From: Gloeophyllum trabeum ATCC 11539
Lineage: Eukaryota; Basidiomycota; Agaricomycetes; Gloeophyllales; Gloeophyllaceae
Direction: 5' to 3'
NCBI RefSeq assembly: GCF_000344685.1
Contig: NW_006920416.1
Location: 806,712-870,711 of the forward strand
Length of the DNA stretch: 64,000 bases
Shown: positions 1-11,802 of the stretch, piece by piece
Layout: every line of letters starts with the position of its first letter
How positions within the stretch are numbered: position 1 is the stretch's first letter
Notes under the pieces: model-generated
Database searches by the model: none
Seen by the model: the letters and a program-made list of their open reading frames with translations, nothing else
What the model was told of the DNA's origin: nothing
Made by a program: the position numbers and the translations under genes

Positions 1-470
1 TGCATGTGCTGTGTAGTCTGTTGTAGACTCGATCTCGTAGCTCATCAAGGTAGATAGCAGGCTCTCCCTCAATAACTGATCGCACGAAGTTCAATCCTGC
101 ATGTCCAGAGTGCGCGGCCGGCCTCGAGGTCTAGCATTCGGGTTGATGACTGTGCCGTATTCCGTGTAGAGTCGGAGAACTTCGAAGACTGTGCTTATGC
201 TGCATCCCGCAAGCTCAGAAATCACTCAGAGTGTCTTGTTTTGCTCATGGCGCCAGACAATGATACGTTCACGTAGTTGTCGAGTGAGGTGAACCATGGT
301 ACCAGCCAGTCGATACTTCAAGTTCGAGACGTCGATGAATGCTATCTGACAGTCACGCAGTCACAAGAAGCCATCTCGCATTACTGCATATGGGTATATT
401 TGGCTCGAACAAACAATGCTCACGGAAACCCGATTTTCGGTTTCATATGCAAACGACTGTATTACAGTGG

Positions 471-1371
471 GAGTCGGCAACGCCTGCCAAATTCGAACTC
501 CGCCGCGCGCGTCACGCTTCAGCCACACGAGCGAAATGCTGGTTACAGCTTGTGGTGCACTTTTCGGGACGAGGAGACATTCTAAAATAGCGAACAAATC
601 TTTGGATATTCTTTGACGTTATATAGAATCCATCCTTCCAGTTCGATTTTTGATACACTGCCTTGTAAGTGCTATAAGACCAAGTTCAGAGGGCTGAGGT
701 GATAGGTTAACCAGGAGAGGGACACAAATCGAGAATTTAAACTGGAAGGATGGAGTCATACACATTTAAAAGAATATATTCCGATTTTTATTCTAATTAA
801 AGTGTGATCCTGAGCGAGAAAAGTGCACCACACGCAACACACACCAGATAGCCATAGTCGGCATTTGCCGAGACGCGTCCATTGACGCGTTTTCGACGCG
901 TTTTGATAGAACACGTCCCTTCTGGAAGCACCGGCAAATGGAGATCAAGGCAGGGATAGCTAAGGACAAGAGGCTGGTCCCCATCAAGTCAAAAGTAACC
1001 AAGAAGGCGGACAAGATTAATGCTCTAATCAAAACATTTAAGAGGTATTCGAAGGCTATCCTTTTAATTTTATGGCAGCTTCCACAGATAATACAGACCC
1101 AGGGTATGAGGACTCAGGGGAAGAAGAATACTAATTCATGATTACCATATTGCGCTTTTTAGCTGTTTAATAATTCTCTTTACTGCATATATGACATCAA
1201 TACTACTGTAGATATTATAACAGCTGTATAAAGTATCAAAGTATCTCTTTATCGTGCAGGAATAGATCATTCAGTCCGAGGCTGGCAGAGGAGAACGGCC
1301 TATGGCGCGAAATGATGGGCGTGTGACAATCACGGTCACACGGACATTTGGCTGGCAGGCGTTGCCGACTC
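471..1371. repeat. 19-bp inverted repeat pair
   Basis: GAGTCGGCAACGCCTGCCA at 471-489 occurs as its exact reverse complement at 1353-1371. The pair spans about 900 bp and is not concentric with the foldback centred near 692. It could be the ends of a decayed transposon or an inverted segmental duplicate. No coding capacity for a transposase was found between the arms. Confidence 0.4.
553..832. repeat. Nested imperfect inverted repeat (foldback)
   Basis: Two pairs of perfect arms share one centre near position 692. The outer pair is GTGGTGCACTTTTC at 553-566 with its complement at 819-832; the inner pair is CCATCCTTCCAGTT at 630-643 with its complement at 740-753. Sequence between the pairs is also partly complementary, so the arms are about 90 nt with a loop of about 95 nt. 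A decayed foldback or MITE-like element is possible; no target duplication was identified. Confidence 0.55.
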
Positions 1372-2746
1372 TCACTTTTATGCAAAGCACTGTACATAAT
1401 GTCTCTCCTCTGAGTTTAACTTTAAGCTGACCCACAAACGAAGTCTCACAGAAAATGGTAGTCTCGTACTTCTGGTGCCATCTAACAAGTATTCGCTGCT
1501 CGTCGAAGAATGCGCATGGGCACGTGGAATCCTTCCCGGATCGTCGCGCTCCCGTTGATGCCGCGACGAACTCTGGGAAGTGCGGTACGGCAGGCGTCAA
1601 ACATGGTACTTCACAGATTACTGGTTAGCGCGCAGGTTCGCGAGCGGGTACTTGCAAAGTGCTCGGTGGCGAATATCAGGTGGGTTTATACTGTCCATCT
1701 CCCAACGCGCCTTCCTAGCTTTCGTAGCGACGATGAATACTTCTTGTATCGATTATACATCTATGGACGAGGGATCTGCGCCCTACGGGCTGCATCGATG
1801 CTCTCGAGTGACATAGTCTCGCGAGGAGACTGAATCTTCTCTCTGAACCCCACTTCCCTCAGCGACGAGTTCTGCCTTTCTCAGAATATCCGCCACTCAC
1901 TGGGATCTATTAGGTGCAACTGCAGCGCCATTCCAAGCGACAAGGAGAACATGTTGGCCGCAAGCTGGTCGTCATCTTCCGTCACATATTAGGTCTTTGC
2001 GCATCGCAATCATAGTAAAACCCCACTTATGTGCGGCTGTTGGACGTGGCGGCTAAAGCCAGATTGACTCGAATACCAGTACCGAGCTGCACCGCGATCG
2101 AGGAACCTCGACCGTAACGCTCGCCACTCCGTCCTGTCTTCATCTTGTCAGTCGCTTATCTACCGCGTGCGTTGGGCTCGGAATACCATGGATCAGCTCC
2201 GCAGTTTTACAGTCTACGCAGGCCTTGTTTTTTGTTTGTTGCAGTTCACACTGCTAGAACGGTGCCAGCCCAGTTCAAAGGCCACCTCAGTGCTGCTTGC
2301 CTTATACACGTTTGCCATCTCAACTAATAGAGCGTTTCAGAACTCCACACCTGATCATGAGGACCACATCGTAAGTATTGCGCATTTGGACAATAGAATT
2401 TATCGGAGAATCATCTGCTTGAATTCAAGTTCAAATGCACATTGTCGACAAACATCAAAGACTCTCAGACCCTGATCATGAATGCCAATGGCAGAGCGCA
2501 GGTGGGAGCGGAAATGGGACAACTTCGGCAGGTGATCACGGAAAGACGAAGAAAGACGAAGAAAGACATTTGCCATTCGCGGACGAGCGCTTGCCACAAT
2601 GAGGCTGTTCTCGGGCTGTTCTCTACCAGTGATCCGAAGGAATCGAGAGCGCTAATTATGCTCCATGTCGCGATGACGGTGGCGGTTGGTATACGACTAC
2701 ATAAGCGCGGACGGGACGAGCTAGCTGAGCTATGCTTTTGTGAACC

Positions 2747-3847
2747 ATGGCTGCCCAAGGCGAGTATATGCGACAAAGTCGGCGCGTCGATACGGTCAAC
2801 TCACGCATATATCGAGCAGTCTTCAGTCCGACCACCTCTCGACGCGAGACGGGTGTCGCATCCGCATCAGAGTCAGACTCATACGACAAGAGAGCGCTAC
2901 GAGTTTCCTTCGAGGACGCACCTCAGTATTATGAAGGTCAGCATTACGAAGGAGAGCTGTATCCTCGTCAAGCGAACGAGCAACCTTCTCGCAAACGTAC
3001 GTTATGCAGTATCATGACCCTTAGTGAACGCCCGAGTGAAGGCATATATAGGCACGCAGGAGGACCAGGACAAAGCAGATGAAGAAGCAAGGAAGAAAGC
3101 GATGAAAGACTTGGTTCAATCGTGGATGGACAGGCTGCAGTTGATCAGCGTGATCGTACGTCATTTACTGCCGGCTGTCGGTTTCATGCCAATCCCCACT
3201 CGTTCATGTCGTGCTCAGACAACCTTCTTCGCATCCGTGGAGTCTCAATTGCTAGGCAACACGACGCCCGACGATGGGCAAGGCACTCGTACGGACCAAG
3301 CCGCCAACGCGGGCTTGATGGGTGCCCTTGTCATGCACAGCTTCGCTGGTACGTCCAAGCTGCACATCAGGCCTTGCAGTCTCAGGTATGCGGACCTGAT
3401 GCGCCTTTCCCAGCGATACTATCTTTCCTAGGCGCCTTCATCCTCGTGCGCTACAAAGTGAAAGAAGCCAAAAAAGAAGAGATCAAAGCTGAAGGCGGTG
3501 CACCAACCACGACAACTTTCTCTCCCGTCGATCTCGAAAAGGCCGACGAGTCCAACCCTAAAGTGCCGCAATCCCAGTCTCCAGCCCTTGCGCAGACGCC
3601 CCCGATTCCCGCAATATTCTCCAGGGATCCAAGGCTAGTGCAAGTGGGGCCCTTCTCGAGGCAACCGCCTATCAAGCTGCTCGCGCGCGTGCACTCGTTG
3701 TGCCTGTGGACGTCCGCGGTAGGGTTCATCCTCGCGCTCATGGGCATTCTGTGTTTCTCGTGGTCCCAGATGCCGCGGAGTGTCAGTATATTCGCGTCCG
3801 CGTGTCTGGGCATATGTGTGATCGGCAGCGTCTTTACTATCGGATGA
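2747..3847 (+). CDS. DUF6535-type transmembrane protein
   Basis: Four exons (2747-2996, 3052-3155, 3219-3348, 3414-3847) join in phase to a 305-residue protein. After a polar N-terminus of about 85 residues comes a segment containing SWMDRLQLISVITTFFAS, characteristic of the DUF6535 domain found in many Agaricomycete membrane proteins. Four hydrophobic stretches are visible: around LISVITTFFASVESQLL, around MHSFAAILSFLGAFILV, and two near the C-terminus (LCLWTSAVGFILALMG and the last 20 residues). A charged, proline-rich linker separates the second and third. The three introns are 55, 63 and 65 nt with GT-AG ends and matching phases, which is the reason for the model. The family has no known function. 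The start is the first ATG in a frame that leads into the domain; an upstream exon cannot be excluded. Confidence 0.8.
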
Positions 3848-4058
3848 TTTGCCCTGACGTGGTTTGATTGAGATTAACGACCCATGACGACTCTTACGGT
3901 TCTGCTTATTGTATATTGCGCAATTGGACACTCCATGTATAGCTATCGTACCCTCGGATACATATACCCACCTAATCAGTGTTGGAAATAATATACATAG
4001 TACTTCCACGGTGCATTCTACATACCACAAGACATAAAACCCGACCGCATTCCTCCTT

Positions 4059-5769
4059 TCACTGTGCCAATGTCCTCCCTGCCGGCCTGTTGTGTACTTT
4101 CCGCTGCCTCGGAGGATCGAACCTATGAAATCCGAACTCTACAGACTGAATCCACGGGCAGTGGCACCAAATTTGTTCAAGCAGCCTGTCCTTTCCGCGC
4201 TCCTCGCACCGCCCACCGCATGTCAACACGAGACACTGCACCTGCACCTTCGGGCACCAAGGCAGCCAGGACCCCAAAGGATACTGAAATTGTACGTTTT
4301 AGTTAAAGGGAATGGACTGCGTGAGGGGGAATGGTAACATACGTGAGCCGAGACACCGAATGCAAGGTCGCGGTACAACTCAATCTTCAACGCACTGACA
4401 CATTCGGCCGGAGCGTCGCCGACGCTAACAGCTTCTCTGAATCTCTGGTCGTTAATCGGCACGTCGCGAGCGGGCTCTTGCACCCTCGTCGCCCCGAACG
4501 ACTGATCGAAATCCTTCAAATACAGTGACAGCTGCACAGGCCTGTCCACCTTTCGCGTAGCGAGGGTCTTCATACATGACGCAAGCCAGTGCATATCCGC
4601 CGCGCCCCGCTGGTTGTGCGACACGATGGTCAGCTCCTCCAGCTTTGGTAAGCCCATGTCGCCCAAAGGGAAGCGAGATATCCAAATTGCTTCTCCATGC
4701 AAGCGGCGCAGCTTGGTGAGCGCGTCCGGCGGCAGGGTGAATTTCTCCGGGTCCAGAGGATATGTATGGACAACAAGCCAAGTGAGAGATGGGTGCCGAG
4801 TGAGGAACTCCGCTAGATCTCCTGATTCAAGTGTGTCGATATCCAGCTCGAGGCGATCCAGATAGGGTAGTTGGAGATTGCAGAAAAACCGCCGCCATAC
4901 CCTGGAAGATAGCCCATTGCAGCATATCTTCAGCCACCGCACCGGACTGGCGTTTAGAGACTCTATTGCCCAGTGGCGGAAGTATGACATGCCCAGGACC
5001 GGGAGGCTGATCTGAACCCTGTCGAGAGCGTTAAGGACGTAAAGTGGCTCGTCGGTTTTGAAGTAGAGAAGATCACGCGGAACGGATGCCTCGCCATCGC
5101 GCGGCTTCAGGCTGATGCGGCGGCAGCCCTTATTGACGAGGCCTCTCAGCAGAGCTATCAACGAACTGGCAGCACGCGTATCTAGATCGGCTGTGGCTCC
5201 GGGTTGGTCTTTGAAGGACATCCACCAAGTGACGCGTTCCACGAACAGCAGGCCCTTCGTTAGCTCGGCCAGTTGGTCCATCTTCCAGTAATCGGTGGGG
5301 CCAAAGGTAGTGTGGATCCACCCGAGAGCAAGGACCATCGGTGAATATTTGATGACATCGATAGCGCGGTATTCTTCGTCATAGTAGAAAGACAGCTGGA
5401 GTGGACTCTGGACATTTTGATGCGTAATTTGGCAGCATTCAAAGACGTGGCCAGATACTATCATATAGTACGGGAATGCTTCATTATGGAGCCTCTGGCA
5501 GACCACGGCGAGGCTCTGCAGTGTCTCGACGTCGCATAGTCTGATGATCGCAGCAAGGATTTCTTTGGACACGTCGAGCAGCCCAATGCGTTGTTGTATT
5601 GACTGAGTAGTCGCAGTCGCTACTTCATCCGTTTCTCGAAGCCTGGAAGATAGAGCGTGTCGTCATGCCACACACCACACCCGTCTCGTAAGGGGAAATC
5701 GTACCTCTTCACACGCCGTTCCACAAACTCTAGCTGCATCTCCGCGTCCATATCAACATCTAGGTCCAT
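4059..5769 (-). CDS. F-box/LRR-like protein
   Basis: Minus-strand gene of three exons (5769-5705, 5642-4343, 4283-4059) giving 529 residues; introns are 62 and 59 nt and in phase. An acidic N-terminus (MDLDVDMDAEMQLEF) is followed at about residue 43 by an F-box-like segment starting LLDVSKEILAAIIRL. The rest is leucine-patterned in a way that suggests irregular leucine-rich repeats, with a block around FCNLQLPYLDRLELDID. F-box proteins usually link substrates to SCF ubiquitin ligases; the substrate here is unknown. The C-terminal exon is rich in Cys, Trp and Arg and less convincing than the core. It belongs to a local paralogue group with the genes at 7790-9209 and 38077-40380. Confidence 0.7.
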
Positions 5770-6761
5770 AGCTTAGACCAGTGATTGAACAAGGGGCGAC
5801 CTTTGAGTACAATGGAGAGAGCCGTTGACGATGGAGTTGGTGGAAGCTACCCTGGGAATTACTCTCAACAGTGTGGCTCTTATACGCGTTCCATCGCGCT
5901 TGCCACAAGAAGCACGTGCCGGACATGGCCGGGAATCGTCTAACCTCATCAACCCGGCTTTCCAGCGCCTACGACTTATCCATGAGGTTTTCTGCGCAGA
6001 CAATTCGCTCTTGCTCCTGCACAATATTACTCGGGTAAGGTGAGACAAAGAAAAAGTGAGAGTTTCTCGGGCATTCCCACTATCTGGCTCTGTGATATGT
6101 AACTTGGTTGGGCCAAAGCCCCCAAGATAGAGGATATCACGTACAATCAGTCGCCACTGCAACAAGCAGAACCCCTCACATGGGAAAGCCTGATAGAAGA
6201 CGACAAAGCCAAATTTTGGATACCTTGGACTTGGAGGCAGGTATGTACCTGTGGATGTCAGTCTTGATCCAACTCCACTGGCAGAATTCACTATAACTAC
6301 GTTCTTCGCATGCGACGGAACGAGGCACGCAAGTCGTCGTTTGAGGGAGTTGAGCTCCGCTCCGGGAGATTTACAGCTGAATTGTTCTCTCGTAAATGCT
6401 AGTGAAAGCGTCAACATTGGTAGGCATGACGACAGATATCGCTTCAAGTAGCAGAAAGAGAGTCTTTGCACTGGCCCCAGAACGAAGCATTGTGATTGGT
6501 TCAGAAGAAATTCCGGCGTCGTGTTGGAAAATATGTCACGTGAGGACCAACAATCATCGTGGCGCTTCAAGAGTTACAATCGACACAGCTTCAGGACTGT
6601 CATATCTCTTTCTCGTTTTTATATATCGGTGAGACGGACCGTTCCACCTTAGGGACGCACAGCTTCATTGATAGTCTGACTATTTATGCAGACCAAGTCG
6701 AGCTGGCCTCTTGTCGACTCCCATCTGTCCTGCGCCGCTCTTTACGTGGGACACCTGCCCT
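5770..6761. other. Intergenic, divergent promoters
   Basis: This separates the divergent F-box gene (-) and 2H phosphoesterase (+). A TATATA element lies at 6620-6625, about 140 bp upstream of the phosphoesterase ATG. A long minus-strand open frame (5773-6570) shows no recognisable domain or plausible exon partners and was not called. Confidence 0.5.
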
Positions 6762-7592
6762 ATGTCTGCCGATCTGCAGGCTTTGCCAAATCCGTTCGCT
6801 ACTCTGTTGAATGGTATAGAGAACAATCCAAGAGCCATCCGAGATCTGTGCGACCATCATCGGGTCACACGCCAAGCAGCTTCAACAGCAGCTCTGCTGT
6901 CCTCAGACAACATCGTTGTTGACCCCATTCTCGTGAATGTTGTTAAAGAGGGGGAGTCATCCGACCCACGCAATTCCCTGGTGGTATGGACTCGGCCGTC
7001 GCAGGCCGTCAAACAACTCGTCCGAGATGTCCAGAGAGCACTCCGTGCCATTGAGCCCGCAATATGGCTCATGCCCGAAGCCGATCTGCATATGACGACT
7101 ATGGAATGGTTCCACAGCGTAGACACTGAGACAGCTCACGGGATAACCGACAAGATACCCCTGGACGTTGTGCAATCTATTACCACCGGTCCCAAGACGC
7201 CCGTCCTACTCGATACCCCCGTCTTATCCTTCGACCAGCACGCCCTCGCGATCACGTTCCTACCGTCTTTGCAAACCCACGATGTATACACGTATCTTCA
7301 CTACCGCCGTGACCTGGTTGACACAGCGGCGTCTGTGCACGATCCCGACCTTGCCATTAAGATGCGGTATGCAGCGCCTTCTGCGCACGTCACGATCGCG
7401 AGGTTCAAGGAGCCGCTTGCCCGAAACAATACCACGCGAAGTTGGGTAGAAGCACTAGAGAGGATAGACAGAGACATTGTACGCCCAAGGCAGGACTTGG
7501 TTTGGAAGATCGAGGGCCCTGCGATAATGCGCGCTGGTACGGTGTGGTATGGGGGAGGCTGGACGTTGAAGGGAAGCTTGAGGCAGAACTAG
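6762..7592 (+). CDS. 2H phosphoesterase (LigT/CPDase-like)
   Basis: Intronless frame of 276 residues beginning at the first ATG in frame (MSADLQALPNPF). It carries the two histidine motifs of the 2H phosphoesterase superfamily, HMTTMEW near residue 110 and HVTIARF near residue 209, about 100 residues apart as expected for the two symmetric lobes. Family members hydrolyse or ligate 2',3'-cyclic phosphate or related RNA ends; the substrate of this fungal branch is not established. The C-terminus ends with VWYGGGWTLKGSL, compatible with a final beta strand. A TATATA element lies about 140 bp upstream. The gene converges on the F-box/LRR gene ending at 7790. Confidence 0.85.
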   Translation: MSADLQALPNPFATLLNGIENNPRAIRDLCDHHRVTRQAASTAALLSSDNIVVDPILVNVVKEGESSDPRNSLVVWTRPSQAVKQLVRDVQRALRAIEPAIWLMPEADLHMTTMEWFHSVDTETAHGITDKIPLDVVQSITTGPKTPVLLDTPVLSFDQHALAITFLPSLQTHDVYTYLHYRRDLVDTAASVHDPDLAIKMRYAAPSAHVTIARFKEPLARNNTTRSWVEALERIDRDIVRPRQDLVWKIEGPAIMRAGTVWYGGGWTLKGSLRQN

Positions 7593-7789
7593 CGATGTCG
7601 ATTGATATTTTATTTAAGGCTTCACGCCAAGGTGGACACATCCAGAGGAGAAGAAGTGAGTTGGATCCGGTTGTTCAGACGACATACATTATGAGAAGCA
7701 ATTTACAGAGTTGGCGAAGTATGGATGATACTGGGAAGAACAAATGCTTGAATGACGACACTTCTAAAATGTATTCGTATGGGCGGACT

Positions 7790-9209
7790 TCACACGGTGA
7801 AACAAACCTTGCCGTCCAATCCAGGATAATCATCTACAATTCGTTCACCTATGTCATATAGACTATCCTCGGTATACCACTCTTCATAATCGTCGATGAG
7901 AAAGTTAACACTTTTCAAGGATGGAAAACACTGTAACGCTGCGACAGCCTTGGGATTCTCACATTAGTTCTTCAGCCATTCCCAAAAACGAACCAGGACC
8001 TACCTTCTCCTCGTTCAGCTTACTACAGCGTGTCTCTAACAATAGGCTACGCACATGCGCTAGGCCCTTGAAGGAAGGGTTGAGCGCCAACTCATTGCAT
8101 GTGGCAATCCATCGTTCGAGAAAAAGATCCCTCGTAAACGTGGATCTCGAAAATCCGAGATGCATGTCATTTGGCGACGGACGTTTAGACAAGCGTCGTA
8201 GAATAGCCTCGAGGGTTCTGGGTGTGGCTGCTTCACACTGGACAATCTCCAAGCTTGTAAGCGACGGCAACGAGCTTCGGCCCTGAAGGAAGGCCAGTGC
8301 CAGCGACGGAGTGCAGGTTAAAGAACGAAGCCGTGGCAGAGCGCGACAATCTAGTATGGCAAAAGCTGGTTTTGGCTCCTGGGTTACCGACAGTTCCGTC
8401 AGACAATTGTGGCGCTTCAGGAAACGGGTCAGACACGGAGCTGGGAGGTTGCAGACCGACAGCTCCAGCTTCTGCAGATGCTTGAGGCGCAGGAATTCGA
8501 AGACGACTCCCCAGCTCCCCGCTTCCGTGGTCCAATCTTCAATGCGGAGGTACTGGAGGGGACTCAAGTTCATTGTCTGGACCGTCCAGCTCCGGAAGTC
8601 TCGGGCGAAGAGCAGGGGGATGGACAGGGTGAGCGACGTGAGGGTAGTCAGCGGTCGTAAAGCTTTAATGGCCGCCTCTAGTTTGGGCGCGGATGCATAC
8701 AGCGTTTGCTCCGGTATCCAGCACTGCCGCTCCTCCAAGGACAGGGATTGGCAATGCGTGCTCTCCAGGGACTTTATGAGTGGTATAATCTGCCAAGATA
8801 TGGCCCGCCCGAGGGGATCGGAGAGTGATACCCATTCATTCACGGACATACTGATCTTGACGGTCTGGATAGTTTGCGAGTATTTCATGCAACGGCAAAT
8901 AGTGGATAACAAGTGGCTTTCTGTTCCCTTAATCTTGCAGTCGAAGAGGTCCAGCGTGGTGACAAGATATGTCCAGGCCAATGCGTCAAGTGCTCTCAAT
9001 CGAGGGTAATCATGCATAACGATTTCTTTAGGAAGGTCGCGGCCGATCCTGTCCAGTACTGTGGCTCGAATCAAGAGAATGCGGAGGGCGTGCTCGTGGA
9101 GGAGACGGCATACTCCCATCAGCTGGGACAAGCCGTAGTCGCTGAGCATATGTAGTATGACAAGCGTAATCTCGTTCGGCAGGCCAAAACCGATTCGTTT
9201 GCGCGTCAT
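7790..9209 (-). CDS. F-box/LRR-like protein, second paralogue
   Basis: Minus-strand gene of two exons (9209-8004 and 7930-7790) giving 448 residues; the 73-nt intron joins ...LNEEK to CFPSLKSVNFLIDD in phase. An F-box-like segment near the start (GLPNEITLVILHMLSDYGL, then LMGVCRLLHEHA) is followed by irregular leucine-rich repeats, including FLRLKHLQKLELSVCNL and FLKRHNCLTELSV. These match in pattern the blocks of the gene at 4059-5769 and the one at 38077-40380. Simple ORF reading would end the protein at 7959 and miss the acidic last 46 residues. The first in-frame ATG is used; a short upstream exon is possible. Confidence 0.72.
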
Positions 9210-11518
9210 TCTAAACGAAACGGGTAAGTTCTGGAAGACGTTCTGCAAAACTGTGGCGAAGAGTCACTATCTGCATGCGCAATATTTTCCAGACTTACTA
9301 GAACTGTGTGTCGAGCTGTTAGGAGAAAAGAAATAGAGATCTCAAGCAGGCGCGACGAGCGCTGGTTCAAGAGGATGTAGTGTGTTCGTGTGGTTGAAGC
9401 GGCAATTGGGCAGTAAATCAACATGACAAACGAGCCCAAACAACCGGGTGGCAAATGCCAAGTGGCCCACTCGTTGCCGCAACACGAGTTCAAGTTCCAG
9501 GCTGCACGAACTTATAGTGACTTACCAGCTTATGGTCTGCTACTTGCATGGTTATTCAATGGAGTAGTCTCTACGGCATCCGTGGATATCGGTGTCAATT
9601 TGTTCGGATTTTATCGTCGAAACAGGGTAGTCAGCCCTTTGGGATGATGTCCGCGACTATCTTCATGTTGATAGAGGTGCCTACAGGTTTCGAATGTGGG
9701 ACAGTAAGTCCTAATCATCGGATGAGGACCGTACGAGACTGACCTTGATAAGTAGGACTCGTATGATAACGAGTCACTCGATTGAACAGCTCATGTCCTA
9801 TCGATGCTTAGAACGCCACAAGAATATGCACATGGGGCAATAAATGATAGGAACGATGCATGGTAGGTATATCAGTTTATTATGCAATGGACAATGAGCT
9901 TCCCCTAGTCGAACCGGACATAAGAAGACGGTCTTGAGAAGGAAACTTCGCTCATACAGAGCGTAGTGTCCCCGCCATGACAGTACGGCAGTGGAAAACG
10001 CAAGAATCAAACACCTTCGACTATGCTGGGAGCTGAAGCTGATTGCCACGAAGATTGACGCCCGGTTGAGGCGAGCTTCCACGGTCTCGTATGGGGGCGG
10101 TGAGTCCAAGCATGTGCACAGTACGTTCAGCGTCCATTATGCGTCTGAAAATACCAACACGATTAGCAACTACTAGTAAAAGAATAAAAGCAGGAGCTTT
10201 GAGCCTTGACCTCTCACCTGCATTTCGTCCCCCTCAAGTCCTCCTTTGCGTCCACTGTCGGCCACTGCAGTTGTCCTCGTGGCTCTGGCGCGTTCCCTGC
10301 AGGGAAGGAAATTACCAAGTTAGTGCGCAAAGTCACGGGACTCGCGCAACATGAGTACCCTCGCAGTCATGCTGATGTCCGGTACGGTCCCCTTAGCCGA
10401 AGTATATAGCGGGGAGTCACTTCACCAGGGTCCCCTTCGCTGGCGCTCTCGTCTGAAGGGCCCATTCAAGGTCGGATATCGTCTAAAGGCCTGCTATGTC
10501 GACTGAGGCTCGCTCTCTGGTCGCCCTCGCTTGGACCGCGCCCCTAGCACGGAGTCATCCTGTCGCAGTACACCAATTGCAATTTTAGTACACGTGGGAC
10601 GAGATCAGGTAGCGCCGTTCCATACCTGTCTTGGCTATACCATGCGGCGACATGCGATCCCTCCGGATCGATGGGGCCTAGGATTGGCCAACGGCACCGA
10701 GTCCCCCAATTCCAAGGCTAGCACTGGGAGAGCGGTCCACTGCTTCGGGTCCGGGTACGTGTGTCCAGCAGTTGCACCGAGGGCGACGAACACGTCCCCG
10801 ACTATCACAGCTTCACGCTGGGAATCACCGGGAGATTGTAACCGTGGCGGAGAGTGAGGGAACGATCACTGAGGAAGGAGATACCGTATCCACAGGGAGC
10901 TAGACTCGAGAGGGGCTAGAAGTATGACAATTACAGCGCATTCATGGCGCGCAGCCCGGGAGATTTCCGCAGTGAGGCGGGGAACTCTGGCTGGGATTCG
11001 GTGATACGTCGTATCAGTTAGGTATGTAGCTTTCAGTTAGAGAACGCTACCTTGATTGACGTGCCTTCAGTTATGAGATGTAGTAGGATATGGAATGAAT
11101 ATAAACTGTTCGCCACTTGAGCGAACTTGGGAATGTCTAGTTGTGTGCCTGGGATGACTGCGTGCGAGGGAGCGGATTCAATTGAATCCCCGGAAAAATC
11201 ATTCACAGCTGCGAGATGGTTCAGAGAAAGTACCATTGTTCTCTGACTTGTGTCAAACGTGGCACGGTCGCAGGCTCCTAGCATCGTGTAGGTCGCTGCA
11301 AGTGGCGTCGGCCAACTTGGTTCCTTCTTCAACTCGGATCTATCCATTGGCTAGGCTGTTTCGACAACCCACACTGCCGAATTTTGACATAACCCCTATT
11401 TCTGGGCGTATAAAAAGGGCTCGTCAGGCCGTATCTTTTCTTCCGACAACCAGTCTACTCACTCATCTATCCAACCAACTCTCTACCACCACCACCACCA
11501 CCTCTCCTCAACGCAACA
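9210..11518. other. Intergenic, about 2.3 kb
   Basis: No convincing gene. A minus-strand fragment at about 9800-10109 reads DSPPPYETVEARLNRAS, resembling the conserved start of a fungal family of proline-tyrosine proteins, but the rest of the frame is not protein-like, so it is probably a remnant. The last 110 bp hold the metallothionein promoter with TATAAAAA at 11409-11416 and a CT/ACC-rich leader. Confidence 0.45.
11409..11416 (+). promoter_or_regulatory. TATA box of first metallothionein gene
   Basis: TATAAAAA lies 103 bp upstream of the ATG at 11519. A pyrimidine-rich and (ACC)n leader follows, as in highly expressed fungal genes. Confidence 0.6.
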
Positions 11519-11802
11519 ATGGCCTGCTCCTGCACCAACAACTGCTCGTACGTGCCAGACGTATGGCTGCCCGACGTCGCGCTCACCTCTTCATGTAGCT
11601 CCTGCTCGACCGGCTCCTGCAAGTGCCCCTCTGGCCAGTGCGTCTGCGGCCCCTGCGCCAACAAGGCCCACTCCTCGAGCGTACGTGCCGTCGTGCTACT
11701 CACATCCGAGCTCTATCTCACCATTTCCCTCTTTTATAGTGTTCTTGCAACGGTTCCGGTTCCGGCTGCAACTGCGCTACCAAGGGCAACTGCGCGTGCT
11801 AA
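11519..11802 (+). CDS. Metallothionein, 57 aa (copy 1)
   Basis: Three exons (11519-11547, 11599-11680, 11740-11802) encode a 57-residue protein with 15 cysteines and no aromatic residue. Cysteines sit mostly in CxC pairs (for example SCKC, QCVC, NCAC at the end), with a conserved NKAH between the two Cys-rich halves. This composition and spacing is diagnostic of a metallothionein, which binds Cu(I), Zn(II) or Cd(II) in the cytosol through thiolates. Introns are 51 and 59 nt; intron 1 is phase 2 after the third Cys and intron 2 is phase 0 before Cys38. A good ATG context (ACAATGGCC) and a TATA box support the start. A second copy with the same cysteine spacing and intron positions follows at 12667. 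Confidence 0.9.

Larger units (their letters stand above)
1..2746. other. No confident gene; inverted repeats
   Basis: Only short unsupported open frames are seen on both strands and none could be joined into a recognisable protein. The stretch is AT-richer than the gene regions. It holds a nested imperfect inverted repeat centred near 692 and a 19-bp inverted repeat (471-489 and 1353-1371), described separately. It may be degenerate transposon sequence plus the promoter of the gene at 2747. Confidence 0.5.

Noticed and set aside
4105..4125. tRNA-like B-box (GGTTCGATCC on the minus strand)
   Set aside because: The flanks do not form a T stem or acceptor stem, and the sequence lies in the last exon of the F-box gene.
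5773..6570. 265-residue minus-strand frame
   Set aside because: No recognisable domain; it lies in the divergent promoter region and has no supporting start or homology pattern.
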